Assembly: GCA_022711465.1 (NCBI GenBank) | Contig: JAKLEZ010000034.1 | Span: 1-51,086, forward strand | Reading direction: 5' to 3' | Source: Planctomycetota bacterium | GTDB lineage: Bacteria > Planctomycetota > Phycisphaerae > UBA1845 > PWPN01 | DNA: 51,086 nucleotides | Shown: positions 16,948 to 24,143 of the stretch, piece after piece | How positions within the stretch are numbered: position 1 is the first letter of the stretch | Layout of the letters: every line of letters starts with the position of its first letter | Notes under the pieces: model-generated | Databases searched by the model: none | Seen by the model: the letters and a program-made list of their open reading frames with translations, nothing else | What the model was told of the DNA's origin: nothing | Made by a program: the position numbers and the translations under genes

Positions 16948-17154
16948 GTGACGTTCCTAACTTTGCATGATCTGGGGCAGCGGCTCGGTCTGTCAAGGTC
17001 TCAGCTTTTGAGGGTGCTCCGGTCCTACGAGCTTCGGGCGGATGGAAGGAGGGGCCACGCCCTCGTGTGGCGGGCCGACCGATTAGCCGAAATCCGGGCG
17101 GCGGCCGCCGGCCTGCGTCTGCACAAGGACCTGCTCGGCCCTCTAGCCGGCTGA
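16948..17154 (+). CDS. Small HTH DNA-binding protein of the integrative element
   Basis: 68 residues. GTG 16948 lies about 6 bases after AAAGGAG. The sequence TFLTLHDLGQRLGLSRSQLL followed by RVLRSYELR is a helix-turn-helix of the MerR/HTH_17 style. The basic remainder (ADGRRGHALVWRADRLAEIR) could contact DNA or form the wing. As first gene of the element it may control the operon or help replication or excision. It ends 44 bases before the start of a 23-codon ORF. Confidence 0.65.
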   Translation: MTFLTLHDLGQRLGLSRSQLLRVLRSYELRADGRRGHALVWRADRLAEIRAAAAGLRLHKDLLGPLAG

Positions 17155-17159
17155 CATGG

Positions 17160-17185
17160 AAAAAAAAGCCGGCCACCTGGCCGGC
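17160..17185 (-). terminator. Hairpin with T run, readable as a leftward terminator
   Basis: GCCGGCC and GGCCGGC flank the loop ACCT (17168-17185). Read on the minus strand, the stem is followed by a run of eight T (complement of the A run 17160-17167). It would stop antisense transcription entering the first gene of the element. On the plus strand it lies between the HTH gene and the primase operon and could also be a protein-binding palindrome. Confidence 0.45.
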
Positions 17186-17198
17186 GAAGGGAATGACG

Positions 17199-17270
17199 AT
17201 GTCAGAAAATACCATACAAAACGTGCCCGGTCAAGCTCCGCTGTTCCTGGCTGGGGAGGTGCGCCGATGA
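17199..17270 (+). CDS. 23-residue leader-like ORF coupled to the primase gene
   Basis: ATG 17199 (or 17193) after AAGGG encodes MSENTIQNVPGQAPLFLAGE and VRR. Its TGA (17268-17270) overlaps the primase ATG (17267) as ATGA. Such an arrangement typically couples translation of the downstream gene. The peptide has no recognisable domain. It may be a genuine small protein or just a coupling device. Confidence 0.4.
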   Translation: MSENTIQNVPGQAPLFLAGEVRR

Positions 17271-19219
17271 AGCCGGTCGAGGTTGTTTTGTCCAAACTGC
17301 GGGGCGCGAAAAGAAACGGTTCAGGCTGGGTCGCCCGTTGTCCGGCCCATAAGGATCGGTGTCCAAGCCTGTCGATCGCAGAAGGGGACGACGGCTGCTG
17401 TCTTCTGCATTGCTTCGCCGGCTGTGAACCTGAGGCGGTGGCCGCGGCCATCGGATTGCAGCTCTCGGACTTGATGCCCAAGTCGACCGCTCCGCTTCGG
17501 TCGACACGGCGAGCCCACCGAACCGCGGCGCCCCGGCCGGTGAAGACGTTTGCTACGGCACTGGATGCTGCGGATGCCCTGGAGCGGGCGCACGGTAAGA
17601 CATCGGCGACCTGGACGTACAGGGACGCCCACGGCGAGGCCGTCGGCATGATTCTTCGATGGGATACGCCAGCTGGCAAGGACATTCGTCCAGTCAGCAA
17701 AATGGCTGGCGGCGGATGGGCCCTCACCGGAATGATCGAGCCGCGACCGCTGTACAGCCTGCCGGACCTACTGGCCCGGCCGAGCGAGCGTGTTTATGTG
17801 TGCGAGGGCGAGAAAGCGGCGGCTGCGGCGGCGTCGGTCGGGCTGTTGGCCACGACTTCTCCCCACGGCGCAAAGAGTGCGCGCAAGGCCGGCTGGGCAA
17901 CGCTCGCAGGGCGCGACGTAGTGGTTCTTCCGGATAACGATCCGGCCGGCCGGCGATACGCCGCTGAGGTTGCGCGCATCCTGACGGGACTGACTCCGCC
18001 CGCAATGGTTCGGGTCGTCGACCTACCCGGGCTGCCGGCTGGGGGGGACTTTGTTGAGTACTTGGAGGACCGCGATAGCGTCGAGTCTGAAGATATTCGC
18101 GCCGAGGTCGAGAGACTTTCTGACGCCGCACAAATTGTCGGGCCGTCCGAGCTCCTCGATGCGGAGGGCCACGACGGCCCGGTTCTGGCCCGGATGGCGG
18201 ATATCAAACCACGCGAGATTCGGTGGCTATGGCCCGGTCGCGTGCCGTTGAGCAGAATTTCCCTCTTGGTGGGCCGGCCGGGTGAGGGAAAGTCGATGCT
18301 GGCTCTAGATGCGGCCGCGCGGGTGTCCACGGGGCGCGACTGGCCAGACGGGAGCACCTGTCCTTGTGGGTCGGTTATCTTGATTTCCGCCGAGGACGAC
18401 CCGGCCGATACGATTCGGCCGCGACTGGACGCCGCTGGCGCCGACGTGTCAAAAATTTATCGGTTGGCCCTTGTAAGACGCGTCAGTTCTGACGGGCGGC
18501 AACACGAGAAGTTGTTTAACCTGGCCGATTTAGCAGATTTAGAGGCGGCGTTAAAATCGCTGCCGGATTGTCGGTTGGTCGTGGTCGATCCGATCGGCTC
18601 ATTCCTCGGGGGCGATACCGACGCCCATAGGGACAACGAAGTTCGAGCAGTACTCGCGCCGGTGGCGAAACTCGCGGAGAAGTACGGGCCGGCGGTGCTG
18701 GTGGTGGCCCATAGGCGCAAGAGCTCTGGCGGTTTGGCCGATGACCTCGCGATTGGGTCTAGGGCATTTACAGGAATTGCCCGGGTGGTCTGGCACTTGA
18801 GCCGCGACGTTGCTGACCCCGAGCGACGGCTCCTGCTGGCCGGAAAAAACAACCTAGCTCCTGAGGGCGGCGGCCTAGCGTTCGCCATTACGGGCGACCC
18901 GCCCGCACTAGCATGGGATCGAGAACCTGTGCACATGTCCGCCGACGCCGCCCTTGCCGCCGAAAACGCTGCCCGAGCCGAAAAACCTGGCCCAGAACCG
19001 GATGCGCAGAAGGCGGCGGCCGGTTGGTTGCGAGACCTGCTTGAGCCGGGGCCAATGGCGGCGGCAAGGATCAAGGAGGAAGCCACGGCGGCTGGTCTTG
19101 CGTGGCGGACGGTCCAAAGAGCCGCCGAGTCGCTGAGCGTGCTTCGGGGTAAAGACAGCTTCGGCGGCGGGTGGACCTGGGGGCTACCCGCCGAAGGCGC
19201 CAGGCCGCCCAAAGTATGA
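17267..19219 (+). CDS. Primase-helicase: CHC2-type zinc finger, Toprim and RecA/RepA-like ATPase
   Basis: 650 residues from ATG 17267, preceded by GGGGAGG at 7 bases; a longer frame from 17156 lacks this signal. Residues about 23-55 form the zinc-binding primase finger (RCPAHKDRCPSLSI and CLLHCFAGC). Residues about 174-235 form a Toprim domain (VYVCEGEKAAAAAAS, VVVLPDNDPAGRRYA). From about 320 lies a RecA-like ATPase with Walker A GRPGEGKS (about 335) and Walker B RLVVVDPIGS (about 437), as in RepA-type helicases. The tail (LAWRTVQRAAESL) suggests a winged helix. This is the replication protein expected of a plasmid, phage or satellite. It is followed by a cluster of inverted repeats that could be its origin. 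Confidence 0.9.
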   Translation: MKPVEVVLSKLRGAKRNGSGWVARCPAHKDRCPSLSIAEGDDGCCLLHCFAGCEPEAVAAAIGLQLSDLMPKSTAPLRSTRRAHRTAAPRPVKTFATALDAADALERAHGKTSATWTYRDAHGEAVGMILRWDTPAGKDIRPVSKMAGGGWALTGMIEPRPLYSLPDLLARPSERVYVCEGEKAAAAAASVGLLATTSPHGAKSARKAGWATLAGRDVVVLPDNDPAGRRYAAEVARILTGLTPPAMVRVVDLPGLPAGGDFVEYLEDRDSVESEDIRAEVERLSDAAQIVGPSELLDAEGHDGPVLARMADIKPREIRWLWPGRVPLSRISLLVGRPGEGKSMLALDAAARVSTGRDWPDGSTCPCGSVILISAEDDPADTIRPRLDAAGADVSKIYRLALVRRVSSDGRQHEKLFNLADLADLEAALKSLPDCRLVVVDPIGSFLGGDTDAHRDNEVRAVLAPVAKLAEKYGPAVLVVAHRRKSSGGLADDLAIGSRAFTGIARVVWHLSRDVADPERRLLLAGKNNLAPEGGGLAFAITGDPPALAWDREPVHMSADAALAAENAARAEKPGPEPDAQKAAAGWLRDLLEPGPMAAARIKEEATAAGLAWRTVQRAAESLSVLRGKDSFGGGWTWGLPAEGARPPKV

Positions 19220-19321
19220 ATAACTTGGCAACCTGGCGCCTTCGTGAAAACAGGCCCGAAAACGCGGTTTTCGAACTTGGCGCCTTCGAAGGCGCCAGGT
19301 TATCTGATCTTGGCGCCTTGG
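19192..19321. repeat. Cluster of five GGCGCCTTCG-type repeats with a 20-bp palindrome (origin candidate)
   Basis: A 13-base unit C[CT]TGGCGCCTTCG occurs at 19232-19244 and 19276-19288 (direct), at 19192-19204 and 19287-19299 (inverted), and as a variant ending in TTGG at 19309-19321. The two central copies form a perfect 20-bp palindrome, TGGCGCCTTCGAAGGCGCCA (19278-19297). A second small hairpin, CGAAAAC and GTTTTCG around GCG, lies at 19258-19274. The cluster begins in the last codons of the primase gene. Iteron-like repeats next to a primase-helicase are typical of replication origins; a regulator-binding site is the alternative. Confidence 0.72.
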
Positions 19322-19397
19322 CACCCGCAGGCATCGAATGGTGAGTGACGGTCCGGGCTAAGGCACCCGGATCCTGATTTCAGGAAGTGAGTAAAAA

Positions 19398-19622
19398 ATG
19401 CAGTCAAGCGGATCTGTTTCCCGAAGTGAGTGTGACCTTGGGGTCAAGGCGTTGCTAACGATTGGTGACGTGGCGGCCGTGCTCGATGTGAGCACCAAGA
19501 CTGTCAAGCGGTGGGTGCGGGCGGGATTGGTCCCACCTCCTGTGGCCATCGGTTCCAAGAAGAGATGGCCCCAGGCGGTCTTCCTGGCCTGGCTAAAGGC
19601 CGGCTGTCCGAAAAGCGTATGA
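19398..19622 (+). CDS. Excisionase-like helix-turn-helix protein
   Basis: 74 residues. LLTIGDVAAVLDVSTKTVKR and WVRAGLVPPP form a MerR/HTH_17 type helix-turn-helix as used by excisionases (Xis/AlpA-like). The rest (GSKKRWPQAVFLAWLKAGCP) completes the small winged domain. Expected role: binding DNA near the attachment site to steer the integrase towards excision, or regulating it. Its stop overlaps the start of the next gene (ATGA at 19619-19622), so the two are coupled. The start at 19398 lacks a strong ribosome binding site; in-frame alternatives are few. Confidence 0.78.
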   Translation: MQSSGSVSRSECDLGVKALLTIGDVAAVLDVSTKTVKRWVRAGLVPPPVAIGSKKRWPQAVFLAWLKAGCPKSV

Positions 19623-19888
19623 AATTGGCGGTACAATTTGGCACAGACCTCTTCGGTGGTGTAGATTTACCCGTGACCATCAGCGAAACAATCCGGGAGC
19701 AGCTGGCCAAGGCCCTAGCCACCGGTCGGACGCTGCATTCGATCACTATCGAATCAGGCGTCCACTGGGGACACCTTGGCCGCTTCCTGCGGGGTCAACG
19801 TGGCCTGTCCGGCCGGTCGCTGGACCGGTTGGCCGAGGTTCTGGGCGTGGTGGCGGTGGTCCGGAGGAGAACGAGGAGACATTCGTGA
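19619..19888 (+). CDS. Small XRE-like regulator of the element
   Basis: 89 residues from ATG 19619, which overlaps the previous stop. The central part, HSITIESGVHWGHLGRFLRG then QRGLSGRSLDRLAEVLGVV, matches the helix-turn-helix layout of Cro/CI-type proteins. It ends in a basic tail (RRRTRRHS). Its TGA (19886-19888) overlaps the integrase ATG (19888). It is probably a DNA-binding regulator of integration and excision genes. A longer upstream frame in the same phase has no support. Confidence 0.7.
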   Translation: MKLAVQFGTDLFGGVDLPVTISETIREQLAKALATGRTLHSITIESGVHWGHLGRFLRGQRGLSGRSLDRLAEVLGVVAVVRRRTRRHS

Positions 19889-21201
19889 TGGCATGGGTTG
19901 TTGAGTACCGCAAAGGTCTCAAGCGAGTCGACTTCACGGCCACCCCCGGTGGCAAACCGCATTCGGTGCGGTTAGGTCGCGTGACACGGAAAAAGGCAGA
20001 CGAGTTTCGCGTTCGCATTGCGGAAATCGTGTCGGATCAAGCCCTTGGCCGGCCCCACGGGCCCGGGTTGGCGGAATGGGTGGCCAAACTCCCTGCGAAA
20101 ATGCTCGACAGACTACGGGCCGCTGGTCTCGCCGACGGGGTCGGCGTGACGGAAACCACGTTGGGGGACTTCTTGGAGCGATGGTTTGCTGCCCACGCGG
20201 TCAAGCCTCAGACTACAGTCTTTTACGGGCACACTCGGCGAAACCTTGTGGCGTTTTTCGGCCAGACGCGAGTTTTGAGCAGCATCACGCCCGAGGACGC
20301 GGAGCGGTGGCGGGCTTGGCTGGTTTCCGAACAACAGCTTTCGCCAGCGACGGTCAGTAGACGGGTGAAAGCGGCCCGGACGATGTGGCGGGCGGCCGTT
20401 CGCTGGCGGTTGGTCGAGAAGAACCCATTCGCCGAAATCAGGGCCGGCAAGCAAAGCAATGATGCCCGGACGGTATTCATTTCGCAAGAGGTCGTTGAAC
20501 GAGCGATCGCCCACGCCCCAGACACGGAATGGGCGTGCATCATCGCCCTGGCCCGCTATGGCGGCTTGCGGACGCCCTCAGAAACCTTTCTCCTGCGATG
20601 GCAGGATGTTGACTGGGAACGTGGCACGATCCGCGTAACCGTGCCGAAGCTGGAGAGATTCGAAGGGCTCGACCATCGGGTGATCCCGTTATTCCCAGAA
20701 CTACGGACGTACCTACTGAAGCTATTCGCAGAGGCCGAGGAGGGGGCGGAGTTTCTCATCGCACGATACCGGAAAGGGTGCATCAACCTTCGGACCCAGT
20801 TTGAGCGGATCTTAAGGCGGGCGGGCGTCGACCCTTGGCCGAGGTTGTTCCACAATCTTCGCGGCTCCCGAGAGACTGAGCTCATGCGGTCGTACGACCT
20901 TCGAACGGTCTGCGCTTGGATCGGTAACAGCCCGGAAGTGGCCGCTCGACATTACGCCACCTCGGTGGATCTCAACGCCGATTTCCGGCGTGCGGCGGGC
21001 CTGAATGGCGACGGTGAAGGGACCAGTAAAAAGCCAGGGTGCGGTGGCGGACAAGACCATTCCGGGGCAGGACAAGCCGAGACACCCGATTCAGCAGAAG
21101 ACCAACAAGCCCAACAAAACCAAGGATTTGGCCCTGAGTGTCCGGTAGTGTCTGATAGTGGCAAAAGGGGTTATTGGGCCCGAGAGGATTCGAACCTCTG
21201 A
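19888..21201 (+). CDS. Tyrosine-type site-specific integrase
   Basis: 437 residues. The N-terminal arm (WVVEYRKGLKRVDFTATPGG) and SAM-like core-binding domain (TTLGDFLERWFAAHAVKPQT) precede the catalytic domain. Catalytic motifs: GGLRTPSE (Arg, about residue 226), HNLRGSRETEL (His-x-x-Arg, about 321-324), WIGNSPEVAARHYA (Tyr about 355). The C-terminal about 80 residues are Gln/Gly-rich. The reading frame ends inside the 3' half of tRNA-Ile, a signature of integration into that tRNA gene; the last residues (WAREDSNL) are simply the tRNA read as codons. The enzyme would integrate and excise this element. Confidence 0.92.
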   Translation: MAWVVEYRKGLKRVDFTATPGGKPHSVRLGRVTRKKADEFRVRIAEIVSDQALGRPHGPGLAEWVAKLPAKMLDRLRAAGLADGVGVTETTLGDFLERWFAAHAVKPQTTVFYGHTRRNLVAFFGQTRVLSSITPEDAERWRAWLVSEQQLSPATVSRRVKAARTMWRAAVRWRLVEKNPFAEIRAGKQSNDARTVFISQEVVERAIAHAPDTEWACIIALARYGGLRTPSETFLLRWQDVDWERGTIRVTVPKLERFEGLDHRVIPLFPELRTYLLKLFAEAEEGAEFLIARYRKGCINLRTQFERILRRAGVDPWPRLFHNLRGSRETELMRSYDLRTVCAWIGNSPEVAARHYATSVDLNADFRRAAGLNGDGEGTSKKPGCGGGQDHSGAGQAETPDSAEDQQAQQNQGFGPECPVVSDSGKRGYWAREDSNL

Positions 21202-21248
21202 CCTCGTCCTTATCAGGGACGCGCTCTAACCAACTGAGCTACGAGCCC
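21175..21248 (-). tRNA. tRNA-Ile (anticodon GAT)
   Basis: Read on the minus strand the 74 bases fold as a tRNA. The acceptor stem GGGCTCG pairs with CGGGCCC and the D-arm includes AGCTCAGTTGGTTAGAGC. The anticodon loop CTGATAA is closed by GTCC and GGAC. The T-arm AGAGG, TTCGAAT, CCTCT is followed by discriminator A. The anticodon is GAT (isoleucine). CCA is not encoded. The integrase gene from the left overlaps its 3' half, so the 3' end doubles as the attachment site. Confidence 0.95.
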
Positions 21249-21262
21249 GCCAAGAGGCCGAC

Positions 21263-21292
21263 AAAAAAACCGCCCGATCGCTAAACCGGCGG
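21263..21292 (-). terminator. Intrinsic terminator of the NicO-glutamine amidotransferase operon
   Basis: On the minus strand CCGCC, a 13-base loop, GGCGG, then seven T (complement of 21263-21269). It lies downstream of the glutamine amidotransferase stop at 21431. It ends only 14 bases before the tRNA-Ile 5' end, leaving no room for a tRNA promoter in between, which is unusual. Confidence 0.55.
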
Positions 21293-21430
21293 CCGTCTGC
21301 TGGTCAGCCGACACTTTGGCCTGAATCTATTAGTGTAATCGCCAATCGCGCGGTGTCAACTGCACCGCCGGACCCCGGGGAGCCGAACCGCGGCGCCTCG
21401 ACCATCTGTAATCCATTGCCGAAGCGTGGG

Positions 21431-22153
21431 TTAGACGGATTCAGCCGGTCCATCGAACAGGCTCGTCCATCGCCCGATGAACTGCCGGGCAAGGGCATTC
21501 TGGCGGGCCAGGGCCCCCTCCAGCCGGGCTTCGTACTGGGCGAAGTTGTCTTCCGGGGCCTGCTCGGCCAGTTCGGCCGTCCCGGTCTGGACCCACTGCC
21601 GGGCGATGGTCAGGTTGCACTCGATGTGGAACTGGACGGCGTAGACCCGTCGGCCGAGGCGGAACGCCTGATGCGGAAACCGCTTCGAGCTGGCCAGCAA
21701 CGTTGCCCCCGCCGGCAGGTCAAAGGTGTCCCCGTGCCACTGAAAGACCTCGGTAGGACCGGCCAGCAGGCTGAATAGCGGATCGCCGGCCGCGGCCGGC
21801 GCCGGGGTCACGTGGAACAGGCCGATCTCCTTGGGACGTTTGGGGTAGACCCTGGCCCCGGCGGCCCGGGCGATGAGCTGGGAGCCGAGGCAGACGCCCA
21901 TCACCGGGCGGTCCCGGGCGATGAGTTCGGCCAAGAGTTGTCGCTCGGGGGCCAGGAACGCGTGCTGGTCGGTCTGGTCGACGTTCATCGGTCCACCCAT
22001 GACCAGCCAGCCGTCGAACGCGTCCGGCGAAGGCACCGGTTCGCCCTCGTAGAGGTTCACAGTGGTGGTGAAATGCCCGGCGTCCAGCAGGGCGGACGCG
22101 AACTCGACCGCAGGTTCGCACCAGAAGTGCTGCAGAATACCGATATGAGGCAT
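21431..22153 (-). CDS. Class I glutamine amidotransferase (GMP-synthase-type, stand-alone)
   Basis: About 240 residues. The triad is visible: nucleophile Cys in GVCLGSQLIARAAG (about residue 90) and His-Glu in YAVQFHIECN (about 170). It also has WLVMGGPMNVDQ (oxyanion region). Such stand-alone proteins hydrolyse glutamine-type amides or gamma-glutamyl compounds; the true substrate is unknown. The start may be ATG 22153 or GTG 22168, which would overlap the stop of the transporter gene upstream. Either way the two genes are translationally close and share a strand and terminator. The functional link to metal transport is not obvious. Confidence 0.88.
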   Translation of the reverse strand: MPHIGILQHFWCEPAVEFASALLDAGHFTTTVNLYEGEPVPSPDAFDGWLVMGGPMNVDQTDQHAFLAPERQLLAELIARDRPVMGVCLGSQLIARAAGARVYPKRPKEIGLFHVTPAPAAAGDPLFSLLAGPTEVFQWHGDTFDLPAGATLLASSKRFPHQAFRLGRRVYAVQFHIECNLTIARQWVQTGTAELAEQAPEDNFAQYEARLEGALARQNALARQFIGRWTSLFDGPAESV

Positions 22154-22161
22154 AGAACGTA

Positions 22162-23991
22162 CTACCACTGTATCCAGCCGAACAGCGAGAGTCCGGTGCG
22201 CATATAGTAGACGTAGTGAGCAGTAATGGCTAAGCCGAGGGCGGCCACAACCAGTCCGCTGGCCGCCGGCAGAAGCTGCAGTAGAAGCCGCTGCCCGAGC
22301 GGAGATAAGCGATCCTCATGGTGGGACTCGGACAGGAGCCGCGAGGCATACCGGCGGCTGTAGAGGGCCAGGAAGCCGATGGCCATCAGCGTCAGAGCCA
22401 GACCAAGACTGAAGATCCCGACGGCGTATAGGGCCCCCAGGATCACGTTCGTGCCGATGCCCAGGAACATGATGATCGTCGCGGTCGGGCAGGGCACGAT
22501 GCCGCCGGTGATACCCAGGAGTAGCAGCAACCGAACGGTGATCCGCTCCGGATCGCCTCCATGGCAGTGCGGACGGTCGGGTGAATGCTCGTACCCGTGG
22601 CCGTGGTTTTCGGGGCACGCGCTTTCGTGACCGGGGTGATGGCGCTCCTGGTGGTGATGGTGATCATGATCGTGGGCGTGCCCATGGTGGTCATGGTGAT
22701 GGCGATGACCGGTGCGGCCGGTCCACGCCCGCCAGATGAGCATCGCCCCCATGCCGGCGATGAGCAGGCCGGCGATCGTGCCCAGCCAGAGCTGGAGCTG
22801 CTGTCCCAGGTCGGGGTGGGTCTTCTGATAGGCCCAGATGACCACGCCGAGGAGTACGACCAGAGCGGTGTGGGTGATGGTCACGATCACCGCCAGGAGC
22901 ACCGCATGCCACCAGGTGCCGCGCTGGCTGATGAGGTAGGCGGCCACCAGGGTCTTGGCGTGGCCGGGCATGAGGGCATGGGCGGCCCCCCAGCCGAAGC
23001 ACAGGGCGGTGATGGTGAGGAACACGGTCAGGCCCCAGGGCTCGCCCAGCAGCTTGATCAGCCGGCCGGCGTCACGCTGGTATTTGCTTTGCTGGGCGGG
23101 GTCGTTGCGCGGATCGCTGAGGCTGGCGACGTAGAGGGAGATCCGATCGGCGCCGGGAGCCGGGGCGGAGGTCGAGATCGAAGCAGTGGACACCGTGGCC
23201 GCGTGTGTCGCCGCGTTCTGCGCCCCGACGGGCTCGACGGTGAATCGAAAGCGGGTCTTCTTCTCCCGCGGCATCCTGGCCGGGTCGTACTGTTCGTAAA
23301 TCAGCGGATCCATCGGGCATTCATCCATGAATGGAGGCCGCGGCTGATGAACGATGACTCCCGGCCCGGCCCGGCCGGCGACCGTGGGTTCGCTCCGCGC
23401 GGACTCGGAACCGGCCGCACCCGGCTCGCCGCCGGCCAGACCCGGCGGGTTCTCGCGACGGAGCAGAATGCGCATCAGTCCGAGTCGCTCGGAGAAGCTG
23501 GTGTCTTCGTACTCGAGCTCGTGTGTTCCGGCGGTCAACGGCTGAGGAAACTGTCCGGCATAGCGGACCACCAGCCGATAGGTGGGCATGCCCGCCACGC
23601 CGGCCAGCTTGAGGAGGATGCGGGTCGCATTGGTGATCTGGCCGGTTTCAGGGTCGGTTTCCTCGGGGATTGGCTTGAACGTGATTGGTTGGCCGTCGAG
23701 TTTTGCGACCAGCAGGGGAGCGAGCTGGTCGGCCTTGCGAACCAGCCAGGCCTTGAGTTCCTCATCGGTGTCTTCGCCATCGCGGTCCGCGTCGATCTCG
23801 TCGCGGCGGACGATCACCGACGGTCCCTCGGCGATGTCGAGCAGGAAGTCCAGTTCGATCCGGTCGGGCAGAACATGCAGCATGCTGAAATGGACGACAC
23901 TCTCGTTGCCCAGCGGGTGTGCCAAGGCCGCGGGCGCGACGGTCAGAAGAGCGGCCGCCGCCAGGCCACAGGTGAGGATTGGCTTGGTCAT
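22162..23991 (-). CDS. NicO/RcnA-family nickel-cobalt efflux-type transporter with N-terminal periplasmic domain
   Basis: About 609 residues. ATG 23991 opens a signal peptide (LAAAALLTVAPAALA, then HPLGN). The periplasmic part (about 25-330) contains a canonical EF-hand loop, DADRDGEDTDEE, near residue 77. The membrane part starts with WGLTVFLTITALCFGWGAAH, then HALMPGHAKTLVAAYL, the NicO signature with metal-binding His and Asp-like sites. It continues through ITHTALVVLLGVVIWAY, a long His-rich loop with dozens of His, and GITGGIVPCPTATIIMF. NicO proteins move Ni or Co across the inner membrane. The His-rich loop fits metal sensing or buffering. Fused N-terminal domains of this kind are common in this branch but of unclear role. 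Confidence 0.88.
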   Translation of the reverse strand: MTKPILTCGLAAAALLTVAPAALAHPLGNESVVHFSMLHVLPDRIELDFLLDIAEGPSVIVRRDEIDADRDGEDTDEELKAWLVRKADQLAPLLVAKLDGQPITFKPIPEETDPETGQITNATRILLKLAGVAGMPTYRLVVRYAGQFPQPLTAGTHELEYEDTSFSERLGLMRILLRRENPPGLAGGEPGAAGSESARSEPTVAGRAGPGVIVHQPRPPFMDECPMDPLIYEQYDPARMPREKKTRFRFTVEPVGAQNAATHAATVSTASISTSAPAPGADRISLYVASLSDPRNDPAQQSKYQRDAGRLIKLLGEPWGLTVFLTITALCFGWGAAHALMPGHAKTLVAAYLISQRGTWWHAVLLAVIVTITHTALVVLLGVVIWAYQKTHPDLGQQLQLWLGTIAGLLIAGMGAMLIWRAWTGRTGHRHHHDHHGHAHDHDHHHHQERHHPGHESACPENHGHGYEHSPDRPHCHGGDPERITVRLLLLLGITGGIVPCPTATIIMFLGIGTNVILGALYAVGIFSLGLALTLMAIGFLALYSRRYASRLLSESHHEDRLSPLGQRLLLQLLPAASGLVVAALGLAITAHYVYYMRTGLSLFGWIQW

Positions 23992-24049
23992 GCTTCGGTG
24001 ATACGAGCCATCGGCGCGGTCGTCAACCCTTGGCCTCTCTCGCCATGTC

Positions 24050-24078
24050 TTGTATCTGGCCGGCCGGCCGGGTATCAT
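24050..24078 (+). promoter_or_regulatory. Candidate sigma70-type promoter of the GDPD gene
   Basis: TTGTAT (24050-24055), 17-base spacer, TATCAT (24073-24078), about 66 bases before the GDPD start codon at 24144. The spacer holds a GGCC-rich palindrome (CCGGCCGGCCGG) that could bind a protein. The divergent NicO gene begins at 23991. Confidence 0.4.
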
Positions 24079-24143
24079 GAACTGTAGACTCCTCAAAGAG
24101 GTATGTCGCGGAGTCAGTCCCGCAAAGGGGAAGGGCGAACCTC

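Larger units (their letters stand above)
16948..21201 (+). mobile_element. Compact integrative element at tRNA-Ile (left border not defined)
   Basis: A run of same-strand, tightly packed genes: HTH protein, 23-codon ORF, primase-helicase, palindrome cluster, excisionase-like HTH, XRE-like protein and tyrosine integrase. Stops and starts overlap at 17267-17270, 19619-19622 and 19886-19888. The integrase gene runs into the 3' part of a tRNA-Ile gene, the classic integration target. No capsid, terminase, relaxase or other transfer gene is present, so it resembles a satellite or self-replicating integrative plasmid. I found no second copy of the tRNA 3' end to the left in this window, so the left attachment site is unknown. 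Confidence 0.75.

Noticed and set aside
22585..24087. Plus-strand 500-codon frame opposite the NicO gene
   Set aside because: It is antisense to a clear membrane protein, lacks a signal or domain and reflects GC bias at third positions.
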